Assembly (NCBI RefSeq): GCF_024496245.1
Contig: NZ_CP101740.1
Location: forward strand, 2,789,501 to 2,853,500
Length of the DNA: 64,000 bases
Source: Sphingomonas qomolangmaensis
GTDB taxonomy: Bacteria > Pseudomonadota > Alphaproteobacteria > Sphingomonadales > Sphingomonadaceae
Reading direction: 5' to 3'
The notes beneath the pieces were generated by a model. The model was given only the letters and a program-made list of their open reading frames with translations, was not told the DNA's origin and did not search any database. This document shows positions 27,864-34,807 of the stretch, piece after piece. Within the stretch, counting starts at the first letter, position 1. Each line of letters begins with the position of its first letter. The translations under genes and the position numbers were made by a program.

Positions 27864-28436
27864 CTATTCGAGGTCGAGAAGCGGACGGCCATCATAGGTG
27901 AATGGCGAATTGAACGCCGACAGCGGCGGCAGCGCGGCGTCCTTGGCCGATAATTCGGGTTGCGTACCCGCGGGCAGCGGCCAGCCGATCGCGATCGTCG
28001 CATCGTCCCACCGCACGCCGCCGTCGCAATCGGGCGCGTAGAGGTCCGAACATTTGTACGAGACCTCGCAGTCGGCTTCCAGCGTCAGGAACGCGTGCGC
28101 AAAGCCGACCGGCACGAACAGCTGGTGCCCGTTGTCGGCGGACAATTCGGTACCGACCCATTTACCATAGGTCGGCGATTCGGCGCGAAGATCGACCGCC
28201 ACGTCGAAGATTCGCCCGCGAATACAGCGTACCAGCTTGTCCTGCCCGTGCGGCGGGGTCTGAAAATGCAGACCCCGCAAGGTGAAGGCGGGTGCCGACA
28301 GCGAATGATTGTCCTGCACGAAGGTACAATCGATGCCGATCGCGGCGAATGTCTCGACATTATAGACCTCGGTGAACCAGCCGCGCGTATCGCCATGACG
28401 GCGGGGGCGGATCAGTTGCACGGGGTTATCGGTCAT
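27864..28436 (-). CDS. rmlC: dTDP-4-dehydrorhamnose 3,5-epimerase
   Basis: Epimerises C-3 and C-5 of dTDP-4-keto-6-deoxyglucose. 190 residues in a cupin fold with DTRGWFTEVYN, FVQDNHSLS, TLRGLHFQTPPHGQDKLV (catalytic His), IFDVAVDLRAESPTYG, FVPVGFAHAFLTL and YKCSDLYAPDCDGGVRWDD. The ATG at 28436 marks the usual N-terminus. A much longer frame to 28577 is cysteine-rich and unlike the family. It is the first gene of the minus-strand rmlCBDA operon. Confidence 0.96.
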   Translation of the reverse strand: MTDNPVQLIRPRRHGDTRGWFTEVYNVETFAAIGIDCTFVQDNHSLSAPAFTLRGLHFQTPPHGQDKLVRCIRGRIFDVAVDLRAESPTYGKWVGTELSADNGHQLFVPVGFAHAFLTLEADCEVSYKCSDLYAPDCDGGVRWDDATIAIGWPLPAGTQPELSAKDAALPPLSAFNSPFTYDGRPLLDLE

Positions 28437-28651
28437 GGCTGGGGTTGATAGGCAAAGCCCGCTGAACAGGCAACCGCAACCGCCGGCTATCGGGGCCCTC
28501 TGCCCGTTGCAGCGTTGGTATCGACGCGGTCCCGCCACCGGTCGCGCGAAACACTCGCGTCGGGGAGTGCGGTGCACAACTTTGTTTCGCTCGGTCGCTA
28601 AATTGGGCTAACGGGTGGCGACAGCCTCGGAAAGATTGCCTATCGGGGGCA

Positions 28652-30070
28652 ATGGATTTGAAAGTGGATCAGTTGACTATCCAACGTCCGCACGGTGCAC
28701 CGGTCATGTCATCCAGCCCATTGCGCAAATTGTGGCGGCCGCGGGCGACGACGCTGCGGATGCGCATGGTCGTGAGCCTGCTGACGCTCGATATTCTTTG
28801 CATCGTCTTGAGCTTCTTGCTGGCGGCCTGGCTGCGCGATCTTTTCCTGATCGCCTCGAACTGGACATCGGTACTCAGCGTCATGCTGCCGATCTATGTG
28901 CTCGCCGCGATCAACGGCCATGCCTATGCCGCGTCGAACGTCCAGGATCCCTTCCGCGCGATCGCCAAGGGGCTCACCGCATTCCTGCTGGCGCTCAGCG
29001 CGGCGATCTTTGCAGCGTTCACCTTGAAGACGACCGACACGTTCCCACGCCTCGTGGTATCGATCGGATCGGTGTTCGCGGTTTCGACGCTCGCGATCGG
29101 TCGCTATCTTTTCGCCCGGCATCTGCAGCAGATCATTGGCGGCAACCCGTTCAGCGTGGTGTTGCTGCGCGATGGCGACGCTCCGGTTCCCACCGGTTCC
29201 TTTTCGATCATCATGGCCACCGACGGGACGTTCGATCCCGAAAGCCATGATCCCATGATGTATGATCGCCTTGCGACGTCGCTTGCGCATGCCGATCGTG
29301 TCATCGTCGCCTGCGATCCCGATCGCCGTATCGCGTGGGCGCATGCGCTGAAGGGCGCCAACATCCAGGGGGAGATATTCGTCCCCGAACTCGATGCGCT
29401 CGCCCCGCTGGGCATGGCGCGCTATGGCGACACGCCGACGCTGATCATCGCCACCGGCCCGCTCGGGCTGGTCGATCGCACCGTGAAGCGCGCCTTCGAT
29501 ATCGTCTTTGCGAGCATCGCGCTGCTCGCGCTCGCGCCCTTCTTCGTCATCGTCGCGATCCTGATCAAGCGCGACAGTCCGGGTCCGGTGCTGTTCACCC
29601 AGAACCGCATCGGCCGAAGCAACCAGATATTCCGGATGATGAAATTCCGCAGCATGCGGATCGAGGGTTGCGACGGCGCGGGGGATCGTTCGACCGGCCG
29701 CGACGACGATCGCATCACCAAGGTCGGGCGCTTCCTGCGCCGCACGAGCATCGACGAACTGCCGCAGATCCTCAACGTGCTGGCGGGCGACATGAGCATC
29801 GTCGGGCCGAGGCCGCATGCGTTGGGGTCGCGTGCCGCCGACAAGCTTTTCTGGGAAGTCGACCGGCGATATTGGCACCGTCACGCCGCCAAGCCCGGTC
29901 TTACCGGGCTGGCACAGGTGCGCGGGTATCGCGGCGCTACGCTGGTCGAGGCCGATCTCGAAAATCGGTTGCGCGCCGATCTCGAATATCTCGAGAGTTG
30001 GTCGATCTGGCGCGATTTGAAGATCATCGCGATGACCTTCCGGGTGTTGATCCATCCCAACGCCTTTTGA
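28652..30070 (+). CDS. Polyprenyl-phosphate hexose-1-phosphate transferase (initiating transferase)
   Basis: Starts repeat-unit assembly by moving a sugar-1-phosphate from UDP-sugar to undecaprenyl phosphate. 472 residues, with N-terminal membrane spans (about residues 40-130), a non-catalytic central domain, then the WbaP/PssY-type catalytic domain. That domain shows KRAFDIVFASIALLALAP, FTQNRIGRSNQIFRMMKFRS, RRTSIDELPQILNVLAGDMS, IVGPRPHA and KPGLTGLAQVRG. It resembles sphingan GelB/SpsB transferases. In those homologues the sugar is glucose, so glucose is likely here. Either ATG 28652 or ATG 28706 could be the start. Neither has a strong ribosome-binding site, though GGGGG lies immediately before the first. 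Confidence 0.9.
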   Translation: MDLKVDQLTIQRPHGAPVMSSSPLRKLWRPRATTLRMRMVVSLLTLDILCIVLSFLLAAWLRDLFLIASNWTSVLSVMLPIYVLAAINGHAYAASNVQDPFRAIAKGLTAFLLALSAAIFAAFTLKTTDTFPRLVVSIGSVFAVSTLAIGRYLFARHLQQIIGGNPFSVVLLRDGDAPVPTGSFSIIMATDGTFDPESHDPMMYDRLATSLAHADRVIVACDPDRRIAWAHALKGANIQGEIFVPELDALAPLGMARYGDTPTLIIATGPLGLVDRTVKRAFDIVFASIALLALAPFFVIVAILIKRDSPGPVLFTQNRIGRSNQIFRMMKFRSMRIEGCDGAGDRSTGRDDDRITKVGRFLRRTSIDELPQILNVLAGDMSIVGPRPHALGSRAADKLFWEVDRRYWHRHAAKPGLTGLAQVRGYRGATLVEADLENRLRADLEYLESWSIWRDLKIIAMTFRVLIHPNAF

Positions 30071-30109
30071 CCCGCCACGCGACGGCTGAGCCCGGACAAC
30101 CCTACACCT

Positions 30110-31666
30110 ATGGTAATCAGAATTTCCCCCGCAGCCGTCGCCGGCGCCGGGTCTAGCGTCGGCCTTAGCAGAAGGGCCACGCTCGGGGTTCTTTCAGGCC
30201 TGTTGCTCATTCCGCGATCGAGCGCGTCGAGCATCTTGCGACCATCGCAGGGCGGCGCCCTGCTCTCGGTGCGCAGCTTCGGGGTCACCGGCAGCCGCGA
30301 GGACGAGACGGTCGCGGTCCAGGCGGCGGTGCGCGAGGCAATAGCCCGTGCGCCCTGCACGCTTTCGTTCGACGGGCTTTCGATCCGCATCGGCGAGGTA
30401 GACGTCAGCGGGGCTGATGGGGTTACCTTCGATGGCGCGGGGGCGACGATACTGCCCGCGAGCCAGACCGGCGGGCGCTTCACCGGCCTGCATTTCGGTG
30501 CGATCGCCTTCACGCGCTTTCGGTTCGTTCAGCGGGCAGGGTGGAACTATAATGCGGCGATCGGGCTGCTGAGCGGCGAAACGGTTGTCCTTGACGGGCT
30601 GCACTTTTCGGGCTGCGGCTTTGGCGCGCATGTCCAGTCGGTGAAAATCGTCCGCTTCGACAACATCGTCTTGCGCCAGATCGGCATCTATCCGCGGCCG
30701 CGCCCGCTCGATCCCGGCCCGGCCGGCTTCGGCGCCAGTTTCGAAATCTATGGCGGTGGGCTGCGCGCGAATTTCTGCGATCAGGTGATCTTCGGCGATG
30801 CGATCGATTTCGAGAACGAGCAGCCGGCGGGCGGTCACTTGAACGACCGAACCGGTGGTCCCGGCGGTTGCACGACCTTGGCGTCCAACGATGTTGTTTT
30901 CGGCGCCGGCCGGGTCGTCAACGCCCCGGGCCAGGGCTTTGCCGCCGCGGGCGAATGGCAAGGACAGGATCTCGTGGGTCAGATGCTCGCGGGCAAATTC
31001 AATCCCCGGTTGCGCGGCCAGCGTATCGTCTTTCGTGGTTCCCGCGCGACCGGGTGCAACCAGGAGGGCTGCACCGCCTTTGGCGTAACCGATGTCGCAT
31101 TCGAAAACGTGGTGAGCTGGAACAACCGGGCGGCCGATCTGGAGATCTGGCAAAGCTATCGCGGGCGCATTTCGGGCGGACGTGCGTGGGAAGACGCCAG
31201 CGGCTCGCACCCCCTTCGCGAACCGGGCAAGCTGGCTGGGCGAGGCGCGGTCCACATCATCGATTCAAGCGACGTGGTGGTGGATGGGGTACATATCCTT
31301 CGCTCGCGGCATAACGGCATCGATGTCGGCGGCTCGCAGAAAGTGGCGATTCGAAACTGCCGGATCGATGATTACGGTATCGACGACGGCGTGAGCTATC
31401 TGGCGTCGGGTATCGCCTGCGGGCCGGGCGCCACGCCGCGCATCGCCCGGGACATCGCCATCGGACCGGGCAATGTCTTCTCTCGCAGGTCGTCGACGGA
31501 AAGCCGCGGCGCCGACATCTTCGCGCAGGATCCACGCCAGCGGCTGTACGATTGGGGGAACAGCGCCGGAAATCGAGCCGTCAGCTACGTCAACGCGCCG
31601 CAAGCGATCCGGCGGCAGCAGGCGCCGTTCTCGCCGCGTAGCCCTGCAAGCGTCGCGCGCGGTTGA
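30110..31666 (+). CDS. Exported right-handed beta-helix protein, possible polysaccharide lyase
   Basis: A 518-residue protein with a twin-arginine-like export signal (LSRRATLGVLSGLLLIP, residues 19-35). A pectate-lyase-superfamily N-terminus follows (LLSVRSFGVTGSREDETVAVQ, shown here as VRSFGVTGSRED). After it come many short beta-helix rungs such as VVLDGLHFSGCGFGAHV, IVFRGSRATGCNQEG, VVVDGVHILRSRHNGIDVG and VAIRNCRIDDYG. Sphingan loci often carry a secreted lyase (SpsR/GelR class), but this protein is shorter and could be an epimerase or hydrolase instead. It begins 39 bp after the initiating transferase gene, so it probably belongs to the same transcript and acts on the finished polymer. 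Confidence 0.72.
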   Translation: MVIRISPAAVAGAGSSVGLSRRATLGVLSGLLLIPRSSASSILRPSQGGALLSVRSFGVTGSREDETVAVQAAVREAIARAPCTLSFDGLSIRIGEVDVSGADGVTFDGAGATILPASQTGGRFTGLHFGAIAFTRFRFVQRAGWNYNAAIGLLSGETVVLDGLHFSGCGFGAHVQSVKIVRFDNIVLRQIGIYPRPRPLDPGPAGFGASFEIYGGGLRANFCDQVIFGDAIDFENEQPAGGHLNDRTGGPGGCTTLASNDVVFGAGRVVNAPGQGFAAAGEWQGQDLVGQMLAGKFNPRLRGQRIVFRGSRATGCNQEGCTAFGVTDVAFENVVSWNNRAADLEIWQSYRGRISGGRAWEDASGSHPLREPGKLAGRGAVHIIDSSDVVVDGVHILRSRHNGIDVGGSQKVAIRNCRIDDYGIDDGVSYLASGIACGPGATPRIARDIAIGPGNVFSRRSSTESRGADIFAQDPRQRLYDWGNSAGNRAVSYVNAPQAIRRQQAPFSPRSPASVARG

Positions 31667-31836
31667 GCATCTTGCGGCGGGGATTCCCGGCCAAGGCGCG
31701 ACGCGCCCTGTCGCCGACCCGCTCTACGCCCTGATGGGCATCAGCGATTTCGTCAGGCCGAACAGCTTTTGAGTCGCGATCGGTCGAGCAAAAACTTTCG
31801 CCGCTTACCCGCCCGACGGTGGCGGCCGGCGCATGA

Positions 31837-32046
31837 CGACGAGCGATCAACGGCAATCGGGAGGATGATATCGCGGAGCCGGCTGCGGCGGATCGCCGTG
31901 ACCCCATCACGCTCGCAGAGCTCTGCGCCCGAAGTGGAATTCACGGAACGAGGCTAGAGAATATGCTCGAGCGGGACGGGTGCCCCAGGCATGACGCGCT
32001 CGGCTGGATGCGCCGCAAAGCACTTGCGAGGATCGCTATCTATTGA
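31837..32046 (+). pseudogene. Possible remnant of a helix-turn-helix protein
   Basis: A 69-codon frame after a stop at 31834 has protein-like character (DPITLAELCARSGIHGTRLE, then HDALGWMRRKALARIAIY) but no start codon before an internal ATG at 31963. The ITLAELCARSGIHGTRL stretch could be a helix-turn-helix, but I cannot assign a family. If real, only the C-terminal end of a gene is left. Confidence 0.22.
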
Positions 32047-32089
32047 AACCGGAAGTCGAATGAGGGGGCGCGGTTCGTACGCTGGCCCC

Positions 32090-32122
32090 AGAGGTTCGCT
32101 AAAGTGGCAGTAGCGAACCTCT
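32090..32122 (-). terminator. 12-bp stem-loop downstream of tRNA-Thr(GGT)
   Basis: AGAGGTTCGCTA at 32090-32101 pairs exactly with TAGCGAACCTCT at 32111-32122 around a 9-base loop. On the minus strand it begins 22 bases after the tRNA CCA end, a position typical for a tRNA transcription terminator. A T-run is missing, so a different role (recombination or repeat site) is possible. Confidence 0.5.
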
Positions 32123-32144
32123 AAAGGGTCAATGTCATAGAACC

Positions 32145-32219
32145 TGGTGCTGCTGGGGAGGATTGAACTCCCGACCTCGTCATTACCAATGACGCGCTCT
32201 ACCACTGAGCTACAGCAGC
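32145..32219 (-). tRNA. tRNA-Thr (anticodon GGT)
   Basis: A complete cloverleaf on the minus strand. The acceptor stem is GCTGCTG pairing with CAGCAGC, the D-arm is GCTCAGTGGTAGAGC, and the anticodon stem CGTCA/TGACG encloses the loop TTGGTAA with GGT in the middle. The T-arm is GGGAGTTCAATCCTCCC, and the discriminator A and CCA end are encoded (32145-32148). The anticodon GGT reads threonine codons ACC and ACT. Its 3' end points toward the polysaccharide locus. Confidence 0.96.
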
Positions 32220-32310
32220 CATTCCCCGCGGCCTTGCGGGCGGGGAGGGGCCTATGTGCAGGCGAGCGGGTCATTGTCAAGCGCGGCGTGCCCGGCGTAC
32301 AGCAACGCCC

Positions 32311-32445
32311 ATGGGTACCGACGACGAGAAGAAGGCGCGGCTGGCGCAGGCGCTGCGCGACAATCTGCGGCGGCGCAAGGCGCAGGCACGCGGCGAAGCG
32401 CCCGCCGCTGTGCCGTCCGCCCCACCGCGCGAGCCTACCGACTAA
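32311..32445 (+). CDS. Small basic conserved protein
   Basis: A 44-residue protein starting at ATG 32311, with the charged core DEKKARLAQALRDNLRRRKA followed by a proline-rich tail (APAAVPSAPPREPTD). Short proteins of this composition (an acidic start, then LxxALRxNLxRRKAQxR) recur in sphingomonads next to tRNA or housekeeping genes. The function is unknown, and an RNA- or ribosome-binding role is only a guess from charge. The gene ends one base before the convergent aminopeptidase gene. A longer in-frame start at 32254 overlaps the space behind the tRNA and is less likely. Confidence 0.65.
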   Translation: MGTDDEKKARLAQALRDNLRRRKAQARGEAPAAVPSAPPREPTD

Positions 32446-32446
32446 T

Positions 32447-34243
32447 TCACCCCAAGGGCGCGCATTTCGCTGTCAACCACGCGCGGTCCTCGCCTTCGAG
32501 TGTCGGGCCGACCTTGGCCAGCACCTCGGCATGATAGCCGTCGATCCATTCGCGCTCCTGCGGCGACAGCAACGCAGGTTCGATCAGCTCGCGCTCGATC
32601 GGCACGAAGGTGAGCGTGCGGAACCCCAGCATCGCGCGATCGGCACCGGGCACCTCGCGCGGCTCGGTCAGGATCAGATTCTCGATTCGGATGCCGTATT
32701 CGCCGGCCTTGTAATAGCCCGGCTCGTTCGACAGCAGCATTCCGGCAAGCAACGGCTCGGCTGGCCCGCCGCCGGGATAATTGGGCGCGGCGATCCGCTG
32801 CGGCCCTTCATGCACCGCCAGATACGCGCCGACGCCGTGGCCGGTGCCGTGCGAGAAATCGAGCCCTGCTTCCCATAAAGGCCGCCGCGCGAACGAATCG
32901 AGCTGGCCGCCGACGGTGCCTTCGGGGAAGATCGCGGTGGCGATCGCGATATGCCCGCGCAGCACGCGGGTGAAGCGGTCGCGCATCTCGGGCGTCGGCG
33001 CACCCACCGGCACGACACGGGTGATGTCGGTGGTCCCGTCGAGATATTGGCCGCCCGAATCGATCAGGTACAGCTGCCCCGGCAGAATCGGCGCGTTCGA
33101 TTCTTCGGTGACGTGATAATGCGGGATCGCGCCATGCGCGCCAGTCGCCGAAATGCTGTTGAACGACAGGTCCATCAGCTTGCCGGTGGCTTCGCGGCAT
33201 TCGCGCAGCTTCGCCGCCGCCGACAATTCGGTCTGGCCCCCCTTGGGTGCCTCGGCCTCGATCCAGCGCAGGAAGCGCACCATCGCACCGGCATCGCGCA
33301 GCTGCGCCGCCTCATGGCCTGCGACTTCCGCTGGGTTCTTGCACGCCTTGGCGAGCAGTACCGGGTCGCGCATTGCCACCACCCTCGCGCCGCCCGCCTC
33401 GAGCGCGTCGAAGATCGCCGCGACCGACCCCGCCGGATCGGCAACCACGCGCTTGCCCGCGAACCCCGTCAGCGCGCCGGCAAAATCGCTGCGCTCGTGC
33501 AGCCGCACCGCATTGCCGAGGTGGCGGCGCACGTCGTCGGTCAGCTTGTCCGACGCGACGAACAGGTCGGCGGTCGCATCGGCATGAACGATCGCATAGG
33601 CCAGCGCGACCGGGGTATTGTCGACATCGCCGCCGCGGATGTTGAAGGTCCACGCGATCGAATCGAGCGCCGAGAGCACCACCGCATCGGTCCCGCGCAC
33701 CTCGAGCCAAGCCGCGATCTCGCCGCGCTTGTCGGCCGAGGAGCGCCCCGCCAGCGCATCGGCATAGGGCGCGAGCTTGGCGTCGGACGGCGTCGGCTGC
33801 TCGGCCCACACCCGGTCGATCGGATTGGCCTCGACCGCCACCAGCACCGCCCCGCGCGCCGCCAGCGCCTTGCCCGCCTCGGCCACCCAGGCGCTGGTGT
33901 GCAGCCACGGATCATAGCCGATCCGCGCGCCGTCGCTCGCATGCTCGGCGAGCCAGCCCGCGACGCTCTCCTGCGGCACCGGCACATAGTGCCAATCGTC
34001 GCCCGAAACCTGCTCGCGCACCTGGAGCGTATAGCGCCCATCGGTAAAGATCGCCGCCGCCTCCGGCAGCACGACTGCGGTCCCCGCCGACCCCTCGAAC
34101 CCCGTCAGCCAGGCGAGCCGCTGCGCATAGGCCCCGACATATTCGGACAGATGCTCGTCGGTGAGCGGCACGACGAACCCGTCGAGCGCATCGGTGGCAA
34201 GTTGCGCACGCAGCGCGGCAAGGCGGTCGGTATGGCTGGACAT
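32447..34243 (-). CDS. pepP: Xaa-Pro aminopeptidase (M24B family)
   Basis: Cleaves N-terminal residues before proline. The 598-residue length with two creatinase-like N-terminal domains and a C-terminal pita-bread domain matches the long aminopeptidase P1 form. Metal ligands are visible: two aspartates in LIDSGGQYLDGTTDITRV, the histidine in HGTGHGVGAYLAVHEGP, and glutamates in NEPGYYKAGEYGIRIENL. EESNAPILPGQLYLID is also typical. It is cytoplasmic. It is transcribed alone on the minus strand, and the divergent DNA behind its start contains the DUF559 element. Confidence 0.93.
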   Translation of the reverse strand: MSSHTDRLAALRAQLATDALDGFVVPLTDEHLSEYVGAYAQRLAWLTGFEGSAGTAVVLPEAAAIFTDGRYTLQVREQVSGDDWHYVPVPQESVAGWLAEHASDGARIGYDPWLHTSAWVAEAGKALAARGAVLVAVEANPIDRVWAEQPTPSDAKLAPYADALAGRSSADKRGEIAAWLEVRGTDAVVLSALDSIAWTFNIRGGDVDNTPVALAYAIVHADATADLFVASDKLTDDVRRHLGNAVRLHERSDFAGALTGFAGKRVVADPAGSVAAIFDALEAGGARVVAMRDPVLLAKACKNPAEVAGHEAAQLRDAGAMVRFLRWIEAEAPKGGQTELSAAAKLRECREATGKLMDLSFNSISATGAHGAIPHYHVTEESNAPILPGQLYLIDSGGQYLDGTTDITRVVPVGAPTPEMRDRFTRVLRGHIAIATAIFPEGTVGGQLDSFARRPLWEAGLDFSHGTGHGVGAYLAVHEGPQRIAAPNYPGGGPAEPLLAGMLLSNEPGYYKAGEYGIRIENLILTEPREVPGADRAMLGFRTLTFVPIERELIEPALLSPQEREWIDGYHAEVLAKVGPTLEGEDRAWLTAKCAPLG

Positions 34244-34286
34244 GGGACTTCTTTTGCCAGATCGAGCCCGGGCCGGACAAGCGCCG

Positions 34287-34694
34287 CTATTCGAAACGCC
34301 TGCGCCTGGTCCTCCCCTCCCTGGAAGGGAGGGGTTGGGGGTGGGTGCCGCCGAGGCACTCGGCGGCGACCGACAGGACCAACGCCGCGGCGCCTTCGGG
34401 ATTGGTCAGTACGTCATTGTTCCACAGCCGCACGACGCGCCACCCTTCGGCTTCGAGCCAGGCGGTTCGTGCTTTGTCATACCCTTCGCTGTCCTGATGC
34501 TGTGCGCCATCGAGCTCGACCGCCAGGCGCGCTTCGCGACACGCAAGGTCGATGATGTAGCCGCCAATCACCAGCTGTCGGGTGAAACGAGGGCGATACG
34601 GCGACAACAGCCGCCACAATATGCGCTCGGCTTCGGTCGCTTCACGGCGCAGCGCCCTTGCGCGGCCGGTCATCATTCTGGGGACACGTCGCAT
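34287..34694 (-). CDS. DUF559 (Vsr/MTES-like) small endonuclease-domain protein
   Basis: A 135-residue protein of the DUF559 family, related to the very-short-patch-repair endonuclease fold. It carries RALRREATEAERILWRLL, FTRQLVIGGYIIDLACRE, LAVELDGAQHQ (the catalytic-type D/E residues) and GWRVVRLWNNDVL. The last 20 or so residues (THPQPLPSREG) are translated from the repeat copy at 34311-34348, so the gene's end is inside the repeat. A mirrored repeat lies 33 bp before its start. The biological role of DUF559 proteins is not established, and the gene's enclosure in these repeats suggests a link to their movement. Confidence 0.82.
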   Translation of the reverse strand: MRRVPRMMTGRARALRREATEAERILWRLLSPYRPRFTRQLVIGGYIIDLACREARLAVELDGAQHQDSEGYDKARTAWLEAEGWRVVRLWNNDVLTNPEGAAALVLSVAAECLGGTHPQPLPSREGRTRRRRFE

Positions 34695-34763
34695 TTTGCC
34701 AGCGTAGAACGGCGCGCCTTGCGCGCCTACCCACCCCCGGCCCCTCCCTTGCAGGGAGGGGAG
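34311..34763. mobile_element. Putative 453-bp element: DUF559 gene between inverted hairpin repeats
   Basis: The left end (34311-34348) reads CTCCCTGGAAGGGAG followed by a G-rich tail ending GGGGGTGGGTG. The right end (34727-34763) is the same unit inverted (CACCCCCGGCCCC, then CTCCCTTGCAGGGAG). Just inside each end is another hairpin: GCCGCCGAG/CTCGGCGGC at 34347-34367 and GGCGCGC/GCGCGCC at 34711-34727. The pair encloses the DUF559 gene and sits between divergent pepP and oligopeptidase B. No target duplication is seen. Two empty versions lie at 61353 and 63315. Confidence 0.5.
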
Positions 34764-34807
34764 AAGCCCCTTTCGACATTGCCCCCGCCCGCGCTATGGC
34801 CGCTTGC

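Larger units (their letters stand above)
31667..32144. other. Gene-poor junction between the polysaccharide locus and tRNA-Thr
   Basis: 478 bp without a convincing intact gene. The region contains a possible decayed reading frame at 31837-32046 and a 12-bp perfect stem-loop at 32090-32122, listed separately. Short plus-strand coding-like text ending PLYALMGISDFVRPNSF (stop at 31772) has no start of its own. The region may be scar tissue at the edge of the horizontally variable locus. Confidence 0.4.

Noticed and set aside
28437..28577. 47-residue N-terminal extension of RmlC
   Set aside because: Cysteine- and arginine-rich, absent from the family, and inside the divergent promoter gap.
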